From positions 1,302,001-1,366,000 of the forward strand of contig JAFKAC010000002.1 of NCBI GenBank assembly GCA_025766275.1: 64,000 bases of DNA, written 5' to 3'. A program made the translations under genes and the position numbers. Position 1 is the stretch's first letter, and each line of letters starts with the position of its first letter. The notes beneath the pieces are model-generated. The model was not told the DNA's origin. It searched no databases and was given only the letters and a program-made list of their open reading frames with translations. This stretch comes from Lactarius indigo (taxonomy: Eukaryota > Basidiomycota > Agaricomycetes > Russulales > Russulaceae). Of the stretch, positions 19,530 through 32,738 are shown piece after piece.

Positions 19530-20880
19530 ATGTTTTCCCCTCTCCTCGCCTTCTCGTCCTATCTGCTCTTCATAGGTACAGCCCGTGCGCAGGTCAGCGC
19601 TCCACCGTGCACCGATACTTCCTTCACTTGGGTAGGGTCTCCCTCGCCCAGACGCTCTTTTTCTATCGATAACACATATCGTGCTGGTGATTTTCTAGTC
19701 GTACAATTCACTCCAGCAAAATCCCTGCTTGGTCACAGGCGTACCTAGCGTCCGTGTGTAACAATGGCAGTCAGTATATGCACTTTTAGCGCATCGTTTT
19801 GGAAGTCTTATCGACGTTTGCAGTATTCGCTATTACTTCTTTGCAACCGCAACATTACTACACCGGACCAAGTGGGGCCGACAACGACGATCTATGCAAA
19901 TGCAACATGGTTGTGTACAACCTCATTAGCGCATGCGACGCGTGCCAGGGAGCGCCGTGGATTCCGTGCGTTAACCAGTCACTGAATTCAACCAGTCAAC
20001 CTACTTGTTTAACCAGCTACTCTACATGGTCGTTCAACTGTACCACCAAAGCACCTGCTGGAACGTAAGTCCCGTGTCGTTTCCACTCACCTATGCTCAG
20101 CTTTCTACCCTAGCTTCCCGGAACCGGTTCCAATCGGCACGACGGTACCAAACTGGGCATATATCGACAGATCTGTGCGTACCCTCCCTTTACTTGTCTG
20201 TTCAAGAAACCTCATCAACAGCACTCTTACAGATCAGTGACAGCTGGAACGCCACGGAGGCGCAACTCGCAGGAGGTGCGAGACTCTTCGGCTCCAAGCT
20301 CGGCTCTTTACACACGTATTCACCTTGTCTTCTCGTCCAGACGCTCCTGAGGTTACGGGAACGAGTCCCATTGTCCCCACATCGACGATCAGGGGTTCCC
20401 AATCCACCCTGACGCCCACCACATCCGGGTCCGGCTCATCTTCTACCTCGACCTCGCATAGCAGCTCGAACGCCGGCGCAATCGCCGGGGGCGTCGTCGG
20501 CGGTATCGTCGGTGCAGCCTTGATTATCGGAGTCGCAGCAGTGGTTCTTCATTCGCCGTCGACGCGCTCGCTCTGCACCATCAACCACCTATATGACTGG
20601 ACAAGGGGGCGAGATGGGGCAGCCAGAGCCTTACCCGCTGACCATCGAAACGCCAAGACTTTACGTTAGTATTTTCAAATTTCTTTTGGCTCAGCCCCAA
20701 CGAGCTGATCTCATCATTCTTGTCCGCTCTCTTAGGATCCTTCGGATCCAACGACGTACCCGCGTCCACCGTCATCCCCGACGATCCACACGACGAACCA
20801 GAGCAATCAGTACCTCCACAGCCCCACCAGCGACCTACAGCCCAATCGGACACACATACAGCGGCTTACCAGAGGTTTGA
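19530..20880 (+). pseudogene. A4: Cys-rich single-pass membrane protein, frameshifted tail
   Basis: Fourth paralogue. It has a signal peptide (MFSPLLAFSSYLLFIGTARA), Cys-rich exons (YTGPSGADNDDLCKCN, CDACQG, WAYIDRS) and a stalk of Ser/Thr repeats. The membrane segment is GAIAGGVVGGIVGAALIIGV. Splice sites match A2, with a standard gtaagt donor where A2 has GC. Near 20530-20545 one extra base relative to A2 moves the basic tail (RRRRARSAP) out of frame. A second shift is needed to reach the conserved GLPEV end at 20878. If the sequence is right, the product keeps ectodomain and helix but has a changed tail ending near 20669. It may also be a sequencing artefact. Confidence 0.6.
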
Positions 20881-21641
20881 AGAGCCTCCCTTGGAGAACT
20901 GTATCAAACCTATGGTTGTTGGTTTTATTTTTCTTCTCATGACGCTTATTTCCTCTTTTTTTACGGCCAGTTGTTTTATTTGTTGCTGCTTTCGGATATC
21001 ATACGACTCGGACTTGTATTTACAGGGCATTACTGACACGACGAGAGTACGATACGCACGAGTTTACTCGCTAGGTGGATGCACGGTTTTCAACTGAGGT
21101 TGTGAAGTAGTCGATTCACGCACATAACTATGCATACGCCTTTCCGTGAAAACCCTAGCGATGAAAGTGACCGACCTACGGCTACGCTAAGTACAGTAAA
21201 CGATCGACCCGGTTGATCCGCCGCCACGCTGCAAAGGCGCAGGGGCGGTGTCGGTAACGCCAGGTGACTGCAACCACCCATCGGGGAGGACAGCGCGCCA
21301 CACCCTGGATGCACAGCCAAAGAGCGTATCGGATTCGTTCTGAGGTCGCTGGCGATGAAGGACCTTGACTTGGCGCGTAAGCGCCGTTGGCCAGTCGAAC
21401 ATGTGGTATAACAGCGCCTGGAGTTGTTAAAAGATACAGAAAGAGAGATAAAACCCCAAGAGAAAATTCGCCTCAGTAGGTTTAGGGCCGGCAGAGTTTA
21501 ACCACGTGACGATGTTTATTGAGGTCCAAAAATATCATGTTTACAACAAGTACTAGTAGTAGATTTTTCTACACTGGCACCAGCACCAGCAGCTCCAGGT
21601 GGTGTCTGTACAAATCTTTTGCATAGGTACATATATTGCGC
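20881..21641. other. Spacer between A4 and the transhydrogenase gene
   Basis: No gene recognised on either strand. It probably holds the 3' ends of both convergent transcripts. No repeat seen. Confidence 0.45.
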
Positions 21642-24600
21642 TCAGAACCGAAGAAAAAGTCCTGGCAGATTGTTCGTGGAGATGAGTCCGTCACCGCACC
21701 GCTCACTCAGCCTCTGACCTCCAAGGCCCCTCTTGATAGCTATATTCACGCGACGTGTGAGTTAGCACGTAATTAGTTACTGATGGTATAACGCACCTTC
21801 GCAAGAGTCCTTCGCGTCACCGAACAGCATTTTCGTCCCCGGCATATAGAACATGGGATTTGGCACGTCCGCTATACACGACACGCCCAGTCACCACGAA
21901 TAACATGCTTCACAGGCAGGATAGCACGCACCATAGCCGCTGCTCATTCCGCGCTTCATCACGACGACTTGCTTGCTCTTCCACGCGTGCAACACGGGCA
22001 TGCCCTGCAATCGCGCTACCGGGCTCGAGCGCAATCGGGTTGACGGTATCGTTCGCGCCAATTACGAGCGTCACGTCCGTCTCACCAAAATCATCGTTTA
22101 TCTCGTCCATCTCTAGCACGACTGTGAGAGAGCAGGATGAGTGCTAAGAAAGAAGAGAGGAGAACAGGGCCATTTACTGTCGTAGGGCACCGACGCTTCG
22201 GCGAGCAGGACGTTGCACTGGCCCGGCATACGTCCTGCGACGGGGTGAATGGCGAAGCGTACGTTCACGCCCTTTGCCCGCAACAGGGACGTGATTTCCG
22301 ATATCGCGTATTGAGCCTTTGCCACGGCCATGCCGTACCCGACGACCTATGAAGCACGCCGACAGGTGAGGAATACTGGGGTAGTGAGGTCGAAAGGAAC
22401 TTGCCAAGATGACACTGTCGGCATTTGCCTAGCGCCTCTACTACATCATCCGCGTTTGTCTGCGTGATTTGGCCTTCAATCTTGTAGTCGGATGGCGCAG
22501 CAACCGGAGCGGCGCCGCCAAATAGGACGTTCGTAAGTGAGCGATTCATGGCAACGCACTGTTTATCATGAGTATATATGTTTGGCCTAGCCACCAGCGG
22601 TGGACACGCACCATGATATACGACAGGATGGAACCGCTGACGCCAATCAGAGACCCGATCGTTGTCAATAATGGGTTATCGAGCATGAAACCTATAATGA
22701 CACTATGTTAGCACACTTTCGAGGGTGAAACAGGAAGTCACGTACCTTCGGCAACGAGAGCGAACCCAGAGTACGCATTCAGCACCGTAATGACGACAGC
22801 TGCAACGAATATTCGTCATCAAGCACCCACTAGTGAGAGAGATGCAAAACGACGTACGCATGTCTGCCCCCCCAACGGCCGCAGTTAGCGTATATCCCTT
22901 GATGAAACTAAGTAAGGTGTTCAAGCCCAAATATCCAGCGGCAACTGCGGGCACCGCCGGTGCAGCAGCTAAGAATCCGCCCAAGGCCGCTAGATTCATT
23001 CCAAGTAGGGAGCCATTGACCAGATGCCGGCCCGGGAGCATGAGAGGCCGGGACGACATCTTCCCAGCGAGCTTGAGAAAGGCAACGATCGAACCTGTGA
23101 ACGTCACACCACCTTTCACACACAACATTAGCGGAGATCCCCGAGGCTGCGCAGGTCAAGAAAGGATAGCATACCGATTAGGACGCCAAGGTATGCTGTG
23201 ACAAGGTGGAGCGTGGAGAGATGGTCCGCCGCGGTGCCAAGCACACTGCCAATGCTCGTGAGCACAGCCGCGAGACCGACGACCGAATGCAGCGCTGCGA
23301 CCATCTGTGGTAGCTCCGTTGCGGTAATGCGGCGTCCGATGATTGTGCCAACCGTCCCACCAATAGCCGCAACACCCGCGAACTGTGCGAGAACCTCTGG
23401 AGGGAAGCCGACAGCGCCGAGGGATGCGAGGATGCCCGAGCTGACGCCGAGGATCCCGAGCACGTTGCCCTGGCGTGCTGTGGCCTGCGAAGATAGACCG
23501 GATAGTGAGGCTATGCCAGTTTTGTTCAGAACGAGTGAGCCAGTGAAGGGTACGCAGACGGCGAACCTATGCAGAGGATGCTGCTGGTCAGGTACCCAGC
23601 CTGGACGAGACCGGCCATGCCGGTGTGGGCAGCGGCGAGGAAACCTCCAGTGAATACTACTGCGGGGACGCCGTAGAGCCAAGAATACTCTGGTGGGTCA
23701 CTGGGCCCTGTACGAATGAGTCAGGTGTGAATGCTGGATGGTTCAGAAAACTATTACTCTTGAACATATCCAACATGCGTTTGGTAATGACGAAACCTCC
23801 AGCGACATTGACGCTAGCCAGAAGGACTGACAGAGCACCAAGGACTTGCGACGTAGTTCCAGGGAAGTAGCCGCCACCCATCACGAAGAGCCCACCAATA
23901 CCGACCATACCTGAACCAGCCCGATGAGCATTACACGCATACATTTCGACCAGCGGACATACCGGAAATAGCGTTCGTGACGGACATCAGTGGAGAGTGC
24001 AATGCAGGCGCCACGCCCCAGACAACGCGGTACCCGATGAGACCAGCGAGGCCGAATGTGAAGAAGTTAGTCATGAACAAGTGGACCAGTTACTTTCCCG
24101 AGTGCGAGAGCGGTTCCCATGCCTGCTGTGACAGTTGCAACTTCACGCGTAGCCTTCTGCCATGGTGTGATAGCGCGCGTCTCCTTCTCAGCTTCGACTG
24201 CCTTCGCGGGCGTGGATGGCACCGCTGGAGCGGGGGGTGCTGGTCGGGGAGGAGGCTTGCAGGAGTGCACCATGATGCACCACGAGGGCTCCGCGGACAA
24301 CCTCGTCTTCTAGATTGATAAGAAACCTCGATGGCTGGTTTACTGGCGTCATGGAAAGAAGGAACTTTGTGACATTGTTTCGAGTAGAGCGTCGAGGATT
24401 GTGTGGGTAGCCGAGACGGAAGGTCGGTATAACCTGAATGCGAAAGTTAGGACGCGATGCACGACGAGCTGGTCTTCACGGACCGATAATCGTGACTCCC
24501 TTTGTGGACATGAAGCTTTCCTGGAATAGTAGCCTCGCAATTTCCGCCTGCCTCGGCCGCCAAATCCACGATAACCGAGCCTTGCTTCATAACAGCAATC

Positions 24601-26011
24601 ATCTTCGAGCACATAAAGTCAGCGAACTTATCGCCTTGCGTCGGAAGTCGAGCTCACCTCGTTCTTAATCAGCTTTGGCGCAGGTTTTCCGGGAATGAGA
24701 GCCTAAAAGGACACCTTGAGACCCAAGCAATAAGGAGACCCAAGGCGAGAACTCACAGTAGTTATTACAATGTCTACTTCCTTGCACTGTTCTAAGAAAA
24801 GGGCCATCTCGGCTTCTAAGAATTCCTTGGACATCTCTTTTGCATAACCGCCGGCACCGCTTCCGTCTTCTTGTATCAGGACCTCGATGAACTCTGCACC
24901 GAGAGATTGAACCTGTTCACGAGCAGCAGAACGCGTGTCGAACCCGCGCACGATAGCACCGAGGCGTCGTGCGGTCGCAATAGCACTGAGACCCGCGACG
25001 CCTGCGCCGATTACTAGGACCTTGCATGGTGGGATCTACGCGGACATTTCTATTTTTAGTTCTGAACCCCCTTATCCCAAAAGGAAGGAACATCACCTTT
25101 CTGGTGAACGTGAGTGACGTGATCAATGGTCATTGGAATACGTAAAAGCGCTTACCCTGCAGCGGTGACCTGCCCTGTCATGTATCGACCAAAATGGTTG
25201 GCAGCTTCCAGTACTGCCTTGTAGCCTGCAATGTTTGCCATGGAACTGATACAGATTCAGCAAACCAAGCTGCATGTGATAGCGAGGGACCTGACCTGAG
25301 CGCGTCAAATGTCTGTGCTCGTGAAATCCGCGGTATCATGTCCATAGGCGAACGTATTGACGTCTCGCTTTGCTAACGCCTCTACCAGCTGCTTGTTTTG
25401 TTTTGGATATAAGAACGAAATGAGGGTGCTCCCATGTTTCATGTGCTCGACCTCTTGGTCTTGCAGGGGCGGCCGGACCTTAAGCATGATGTCAGAGCCG
25501 GCCAACAACCTTTCGCGTGATGTAAGCGTCGCGCCCGCTTTCTCGTAATCCTCGTTCAGAAATTGTGCATTGCGCCCCGGCGTCGTGTTCGACGAGCACC
25601 TCTGCGAAGCCTTTCTTGCGGAGGAGAGTAACGTTTTGAGGAGTAAGCGCGACGCGGCATTCGTTCGGATACAGTTCCCGCGGAACGCCCACTCTCAGAG
25701 ACGAATAGGGAACACCTTAAAACGTGTTTAGAACCTGTTGGCCCAAAGCGGGCTGACGTCCGAGGACTTACTCGACTCCTACCTCTGCGGAGGCACTCAG
25801 CGTCGCCTCTTCACGGATGCGTCTCGACACATGGAGAGTACGAAGAGGGGCGGTGACTTGAAGAATGGGACGATACGATTATCAGCGGGCCCACAACTCG
25901 GAAGGATGAATGCTCACCGTTAGCGAGCCTCCTGTAGAGATGAGAGGCAGGAAGATGTTGCGATCTTCGCAAACAGCAGACGATACTGGCCGTAGAGATG
26001 GCCATCGTCAT
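21642..26011 (-). CDS. Proton-translocating NAD(P)+ transhydrogenase, mitochondrial
   Basis: Single-chain NAD(P) transhydrogenase of the mitochondrial inner membrane, which passes hydride between NADH and NADP+ with proton movement. The minus-strand start (26011) gives an Arg/Ser-rich presequence (MTMAIST...LRRSQHL; then RTLHVSRR). Order: NAD-binding domain I ([16 protein letters not shown]; the Rossmann motif [29 protein letters not shown]), TM helices of domain II ([34 protein letters not shown]), and NADP-binding domain III ([66 protein letters not shown]). Roughly 1080 residues in more than ten exons. The ILVV junction near 22430 uses a GC donor. One extra A near 22420 (GGCAAATGCC) breaks the frame as written. 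The final exon, ending TGA at 21642, is less certain. Confidence 0.88.
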
Positions 26012-26686
26012 GGGGGATGTGAGAGAGACGTATTGGAACAAGAAAATGTTGGACAGGCCGTGTTGGCAGCTGCAAGGGACTACAGCGAAAGAGGTCAACT
26101 AAGGGTAAGCTGGTTGCCCATTACCCCGCGTTTGACCCGACCCGGCCACCTGGCGTCAGTCTCTATTTGGACCTGCCATCATATCGATTTCAGTCACATG
26201 AGGTCACCGAGCCCTCGCTTGCCTCTCTTTTACCACGACCTCATCGATCTCACATGTGCAAGCCCTTCTAAGACATAATACTAGGGCGTTTCTCGGTCCC
26301 ACCTTAACGTGGAGAGGGTATAAAATAATAATAACTCACGACTTATACCTCTTACACGTCACACCCAACCAACTGCACACACGTCCTCGTCTCGACAGCC
26401 AACGCCGACGGCCGCCTTGACTCTCGGCAAGTTCCACGGCATAGCAACTACCCCCTCCTGTTACACGTGGATCGACTTCTTCCGCGCGCAGCTTGGATCC
26501 GATTTCACACCAATTCATATGCACCCAGAAGACGCTGGCAGCCGCGGTGCCGTGGGTTCCGATCGCGGATGTCATAAAAGCTACTTATATATCATTCTTC
26601 GACGCAGTGGAGTTCCGAACGTGCGCTGCTGGTATGAACGTACAACCTCAAAGACCACGACCGCCGAGACAAAAAATCCGCCTCTT
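26012..26686. other. Spacer with the transhydrogenase 5' region
   Basis: No gene recognised between the aldolase stop (26687) and the transhydrogenase start (26011). 26105-26280 is pyrimidine-rich on the plus strand. The promoter of the transhydrogenase must lie here, but no clear element stands out. Confidence 0.4.
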
Positions 26687-27979
26687 TCAATGCATCATTT
26701 TTCGCTGAACATCGCGCTCTGTCTTGATTAACTCTTGCACGTGCGGGTGTTCCCATAGGCGCTCTGCGTCCTCAGGATCGATTGAGGCAACGGTCTCCGC
26801 GGCGAACCTCCATAGCCGAAGAGTTTTTCAGTTATGAATTTCGTGCCCGAGATTGATGCTTTTGCAATGGTGAAGTCCGCACGCGCGAGGACTCCCTGCA
26901 GTCGCTGAGCCTCGGGTAATATCGAGGGGTCTTTCGTAGCCGCCTCTGATAACTCAAACAATTTAACCGAAGCGTACTGTCCGCCAATCAGTCTACCAAC
27001 ACGCTGCTGATGACATCGACTGAATACGCACTGGTGCTATATTGGCAAGGCCCTGTGATAGCGCCATGTCCTTGAACAAATGCGGACGAAGTTATGAAGT
27101 CAGCATAACCCCCCAATACTAGGAATGTCGCTTCTGGATTCCCTGCGCGGGTGCTCCTTGCCAAATTCCGGCTCCGCCACAGCGTTGGCAATCCGCGTCA
27201 GCTTACCGACGCTACCGCATCTATCAGCCGCATAGTGTGCCATTGAGCAGCTACAGCTCTGTGCAGACTGATCAGAGAGAACCTACGTGAGTTTTCACCC
27301 CGATCAGGTTTGGACACGCAGCTGCCAAGTCCACGATTAATTCAGAGTCGAGGTCAATTCCTGCACTAGCCCCGGGATCTGTGAGTGCATCCAAGTCAAT
27401 CAATCCATGAATCGGTTGCTGGTTGGTGAACAAACAGTTGTATATCAGAACGGGTAATGCGCTCTTTTCCGCAACCTCTACGTAGAATGCCTTCAGTGCC
27501 CGGCGGTGATTCGCGAGCACACCTGCAAAGTACCCGGGCGTGATCACGATCACAGCGTCTGCCCCTGCAGCGGCAGCTTCTTCGCAGAGGGATCACAGTC
27601 TCCCGCGTGCTACCTCCACCAGTTCCCACAATGATGGGGACATCAAGGAAGCCCTCTGCATCAAGTGCGTTACGGGCCGAGCTGGACGAGGCTCGCGCGC
27701 TCGCCATGCGCAAGGTGTAGACCCTCGCCCATTGTCCCCGCTATAAGCGGCCGCACTCCCGCACGCGCCAAGCGCACGACGTGTGCTCCGAGGGTCTGTA
27801 GATCTGCGTTTTCCCAAGGGCTTCATTCAGTGCGACGTAATACGTATCCTGTGTTACGGAATAGACATACCGAGGTCTTCGCTTTCCGGAATAAAGAAAG
27901 TGGGCACCGGCGCAAAGATGCCAGGCGTCAAGCGGCGCGTGGAGCGCGGAATCGAATCAGCGGTTCCGTTGGGGGCCAT
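26687..27979 (-). CDS. Dihydrodipicolinate-synthase-family aldolase (class I), with frame breaks
   Basis: TIM-barrel pyruvate-dependent aldolase. In fungi such proteins act as 4-hydroxy-2-oxoglutarate aldolase or as 2-keto-3-deoxy-L-galactonate aldolase. The start at 27979 gives MAPNGTADSIPRSTRRLTPG then IFAPVPTFF. Motifs in order: GVRPLIAGTMGEG, VPIIVGTGGGSTRET, AVIVITPGYFAGVL, VLIYNYPGASAG (Schiff-base partner Tyr), NLIGVK (lysine of the Schiff base), FLVLGGYADFI, ISGTKFITEKLFGYGG. Against this pattern there are shifts near 27681, 27580, 27140, 27048 and 26785, mostly one extra base, so no single clean protein can be read. It could be a decaying gene or a low-quality stretch. The expected C-terminus HPHVQELIKTERD is encoded just before 26687. 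Confidence 0.75.
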
Positions 27980-30217
27980 AGTGAGGGGAAGTGGAGATGA
28001 AAAATCTGCCCAACAGCATCGTCGTTGCCCTGATTTAAATACCAAGGTGAAATGGCTCGGCGGGAAGCCCAACCGCCACGGACCGCCCGGATCAAATGGC
28101 CGCGGTCCGCTGATCTGCCGTTCGCGTTCGGACATCGTACCTTACTGGATGTCCTGCTCAAGGTCCTGCACGCTCAGAAGCATTACTTCACAGAAGAAAA
28201 ATATAAACCGTTGGTTTTCTCATACTATCTATCAAATGCAGTCCATTTCTTTTTTGTGAATTTTACGCTTGGTTTTGCGCACGAGTTCTCATCATATTCT
28301 CACCCTCAGGGGGTTACCAACAAACCGGAACTAGTCAGACGTGGCGTGTACACGCTATCAGTGAATCACCTTACATTGGATAAAAAAATGCCTTAATTGG
28401 TCCGTGAAATAAATTATATCACTCGAAGGGCGCATGATAGAACCTATGGGAAAATGGGGATACCGAATACTGCACTGCGCTACCGAACCTAGGGTTAATT
28501 GAGGCGATAGCTGTCTCCTTGGAGAAAGAAGAAAAGATCCCATGCCGTAAAGGGCATCTGGTGATCGACTTCCGGCCTCAGCCTTCAGGCCTTCAGGCAG
28601 TTGTACCAGAAGCGAGTTACCTCTACGAGATCAGCATGTGAGGCTTTCAAGTTCGTTATGAGTCAGTGGAGAAGGATCTAACTTGACTCAGCAGCGAGAA
28701 TGACTATCGTTACTGAGAGGCGTCGAAGAATCCAGTCTATGGAGAAATAATCGCTGTGGAGCATGTGATTCCTAGGACATAGAATCCTATTGGGCTGAGA
28801 AGGTGGAGTAGTGGAGCAGAAAGAAAGATAGCATCACCGCGGCAGCCAAGTCCACATCTTACGACGTAACAGGACCGGTCTTGTATTAACTACTGTCCCG
28901 GAATAAATATGGTAAAAAAAAAAAGACCTACGACGCAACCCAGATTCCTACAATGTGAAATGCCCACGCCCAGGAATTTTCTTCTTGGTGCCTTATTCGT
29001 TGCGCATGATGTGGTACTTGGCGTCATGGTATGAGCGGTTCGAAGGCCCGGATTGCCGTAGCCCGCTTGCTCCTAGACGGCCGCACTGGCCGTCACAAGG
29101 CCTGGCTTCGTCCAGCGCACATGAGCAGTAGTGACTAGTGAACTGCTGACCACAGACTAGATTTTGTGACGCGTGACGCGTACCGAAGTGCCTGCCTTGC
29201 AATATGCCAGTGTCTACTAGCACAATTACATTGTAATTTATTCGTGATGTTGATTATTTCTAGCCCTTTCCTGCCGCCTGCGTGATACATTTGCCAACTA
29301 TTCACCCTGAGTTCATCATGCGCCAAATAATCTCCTTATCTCATCACGGACGAGCAAGGTCCTGCCTAACGCCCCCACATCCAATGATCCTGCATCGTCT
29401 GTTTGTAGCGACCGTTTTAATAGAGCCATGCCTGGAAATCATTGTTGCGGATCCGCGATAAATGCTGTACTGAAGTTCACGGGCAAGAGCAGGTCGGTAG
29501 GAGGAGCACCTGGCTACTGTCCGCAATACCGTGTTGACAGGATTGGAACATAGGGTGGATTCGGTCCCATTCAGAATCGTTCTATAGGCGCCATAGCTCG
29601 TAAGTTAGATTGTATGTTGACTGTTGGTTGCTAGAGTTTTAGTAGCATTTAGTAGCACCGGTACCCGTACCGTTCTCCCATTTCTGATCAAGTACGCGTC
29701 GTCAGTTCGTCCCTGATACGTGATCCCTAGTCCCAGTGACTGTTTTGGCAACAGATGGACGATACAGGCTAGAGTTTGTACTCTATACTCTTATTTGGGA
29801 TCGAATCCCACGTAGGCGACGCCGCACCGCACCACTGCATGGGTGCTACGTGTGATATCAAGCCTGTCAGCGTAGATTGACAGCGCTAAATAATTATGCT
29901 GTCAGAAGATACTGGTACGCACCAGAATGCAAAAGGGGGATTGCTCCATTTCCAAATCGCGGCTTATTCATTGTTGGCGCCAGCGTCGTCCTTACTGCGA
30001 CGTGAATTCACTCACAGTCCGGACAGTAGACAACGCAGCTCCTGCGCAGCACCGCTCGAGTCCCTTCGTACACAGTAACCACGTTCAGAAGACAGCATGG
30101 ACAGAGAAGCCCTCAAACTCGCTTGCAGGGATTGGCGTCATTAGATGATAATTTATGCTTGTAAGAACTGTTCCCAGTCGCGACTTTTGCCTCTGCCAAG
30201 GAGAAAGGACGATGCGA
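27980..30217. other. Spacer between aldolase and pseudouridine synthase genes
   Basis: Over 2 kb with no recognisable gene. There is a short A-run near 28915. A tRNA-like B-box sequence (GGGATCGAATCCCA, 29799-29812) did not fold into a tRNA. No transposon features seen. Confidence 0.45.
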
Positions 30218-31406
30218 TTATGGCTTACTCGTACCCCCATCGACGACGTCGAGTGTATCCAGTACTTCGCGTTCCCATGCCGTCCACCCATCTGCGTCTC
30301 TCTCACCCGCGTCTTCCATCGCGGCTTCAAACACCTCCCATGGTACGCACCTACGGTCCCCCTCCTCCGATGGTTCCAGAGCATAGTCCTTCTGTCTCGA
30401 ACGCGTAAGGGTGACGACGTGTCCCGCCGAACCGAGCGCATGCGCAAGGTCATGCACGATCGAGCGCACATACGTGCCGCCCGAGACGCGCATCCGCAAC
30501 ACAAACGCCGTCGGGACCTTCATCGTCCGGCACGGTAGCCTCTGAGTCGCTTTCGACGGCGGCGATGGGGGATGCAGGCCCTACGCTGGACAGCGACAGC
30601 GCAAGCGCCTTTTTCTGTTCGGCGGAGAACACGTTCTCCGGCCAACGGTACGGGTGTTCGCTGCCCTTCCACTCGACCAGTTCGAGAGAGTGCACCGTGA
30701 CCTGGCCGCTTCTCGATCGGCCGCGGGAGGGGGATACCCTTGCGCGCGTAGTCGTAGAGCGGCATTCCGTCCATTTTGAGCGCGGAGAATCTGCACGGCG
30801 GATTCGGGACGCGGGACGCGGGAGGAGGGGAGGGGGATGCTACGTACATTGGAGGAGTCTGCTGGATCTCGCCGCGGAATTGCGAAAGCGCGTCCTCAAC
30901 TTTGTCGCGCGTAACGTGTCTCCACGGCGCCGTGCTTACGCGCGCGCCCTCGCTGTCGTACGTATCCGTCTCACAGCCCAATAAACATGTAGTGCGGTAC
31001 TCCTTGAGAACAGTGGGTTCAGCACGTCCGCGTAAGTGTCAGATACCCCTGTCGCGCACCTTGGTACAATCCAAAAAGTCGTTCAGTCTCTTTGTGCCTT
31101 TCCGACACCGACCACTGTAGGATGTTGACAGCTCGATGCACAACACAGCGGGATCGCCTGGTCCAAAAACACTGACCGAGAACACCGTCCGCGAGCGGGT
31201 CTAAGCGTACCGCCTTGTCCGATCTTCACGTTGTCTTTCCGCGTCCTCCTTTTCCCAACCGTCTTCTCGAGTTTCTCTTTGTGGACGAAGAGCCGGGAGT
31301 TATTGATTAGCTTCTTCAATTGGTTTACGACGTGCATGGACGTGGGTCCCGAAGGCTTTACTACGCCGAAAAGACCCGATAGAGGTAATGTAGGGGTTTT
31401 TGGCAT
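30218..31406 (-). CDS. PUS4: tRNA pseudouridine(55) synthase, TruB/Pus4 family
   Basis: Converts U55 in the T-loop of tRNAs to pseudouridine. From the ATG at 31406 the protein opens MPKTPTLPLSGLFGVVKPSG then PTSMHVVNQLKKLI, the usual TruB start. The catalytic block GQGGTLDPLADGVL, LGCETDTYDSEG, QTPPMYSALKMDG(M)PLYDYAR, and the C-terminal VSGGTYVRSIVHDLAHALG all follow. These identify the eukaryotic Pus4 branch. One extra A near 31203 breaks the frame exactly before the catalytic Asp of GTLDP. Further single-base shifts lie near 31097, 30707 and 30527. Such an essential motif would hardly be dead in an otherwise well-kept gene, so base errors are plausible. The exact C-terminus is uncertain. 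Confidence 0.85.
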
Positions 31407-31709
31407 GACTGCAGATTTGAGAGTGGTGACGGAAAGAGGAGTGATTTGCCAAAGGCGGTGGTGATAGTCACAAATTCATGCCAGCTGTGTAAAGGCCCGA
31501 TTCCAAGCGCTTACTGTATTGTGCTACTCTCTATGAAATCCAGGGGCGCTTACTATAAGATTACACATGCCTGATCCTCCTCGGTCTCTGTCTGTACTGT
31601 CTGCCTACTTGTACTATAGCGTCATTTGCGAAAGTGAACAATCACTCTTTTTCATCCTTCCGTGGGAAAGACGATGGTCTGGACGAGGCATCAAAGTAAA
31701 TGACATGTC

Positions 31710-32738
31710 TCAGTCCAGGATCATCACACGCACAAAATGCCTATGATGTTCCTTTGCACCCGCTTCGTCAATCGAAGCGATATCCTCATCCGTGAGCTTC
31801 GGAGCATCGAATGTGCCGAGATATTCCGGCATACGTGACTCGTTGCTCGTTGTCCTAAACAGATTCGTCAACCCAAGTTCCGAGTCAACCCACACGTAAC
31901 TGCTTCGAGGGCTACGCACGTCACTATCACAGCGCCCTTCTCGCGCTGCCACAGAAATAGTACTTGAGCCTCGCTGAACGGCTTCCCCGTCTCCGCGGAC
32001 AGCCTCTTTGCGATGGATTCCAAGACGAGATCGAGCGGCCCACCCTTGAACCGGACAATCGGCGACAGGCCGCCGTACGACTCGGTCACAATGCCAGTGT
32101 TGCTTCTGCAGTTCCAGCGTGGGAAGGAGTTCCTTATAGACGTACGGATGGAACTCGATCTGGTGCAGGTGATTATGATCAGCGTTCATCAATCTAGCGC
32201 TCATACGGGCGCTTGCGTGGTTAGGCAAGGTCGCCCCAGCTGGCCTACCTGGTTGACTGAGGGCGGGAATTCTGCTCCATCGAGGATCTCGCGCAGCTGC
32301 GGGGTGCGGAAGTTGGAGACACCGACGCTACGCGCGAGCCCCTCCTTCTTGAGCGCCTCCACTTCCTTTCCACACCTCCTTCAGACGCCCTGGCTCCGGG
32401 AAGTGTAAAGGCGTGTGGACGAGGAAGAGATCGACATATTCCAGCCGCAGCTTGGCGAGCGACTCGACAAGCGTGTCCCGTACGGTCTTCCCCTCGGCGG
32501 GCTTGTTCAGCTTCGTTGTGACGAACAGCTGTTCCCTCGGTTTACCTGCCGTCGCGATGCCCGCACCAAGAGACTCCTCGTTTCTGTAGATCTGTGCGCC
32601 GTCGAGGTGTGTAAACCCTGAGTTGATCGCAGCGGCCACCATATTCTCGGCGTCCTTCCCATACAGCACTGTTCCTGTGCCGAATGCTAGCAGGGGGATT
32701 GTCGTGTTGTCGTTGAGTTTGACTCGGGTGTTTGCCAT
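31710..32738 (-). CDS. Aldo/keto reductase
   Basis: NADPH-dependent AKR, (alpha/beta)8 barrel, cytosolic. It begins MANTRVKLNDNTTIPLLAFG at 32738. The tetrad is visible: Asp and Tyr in LDGAQIYRNEES, Lys in VTTKLNKP, His in LFLVHTPLHFP. Then SVGVSNFRTPQLREIL, SVNQ|IEFHPYVYKELLP (intron between), and SYGGLSPIVRFKGGPL. The end is TTSNESRMPEYLGTFD...LTDEDIASIDEAG. The intron before TTSN has a gtgcgt donor. Two single-base insertions break the frame as written: near 32363 (TGGAAAGGAAG for WKE) and near 32098 (CAACACTGGC for QHG). The substrate cannot be told from sequence. The GLSPIV variant of the usual SPL motif suggests the fungal branch of small AKRs. Confidence 0.85.

Noticed and set aside
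29740..29830. tRNA-like sequence with a B-box (GGGATCGAATCCCA)
   Set aside because: T-arm pairing is only four of five, no matching 7-bp acceptor stem is found upstream, and the A-box fit is poor. No tRNA fold could be drawn.
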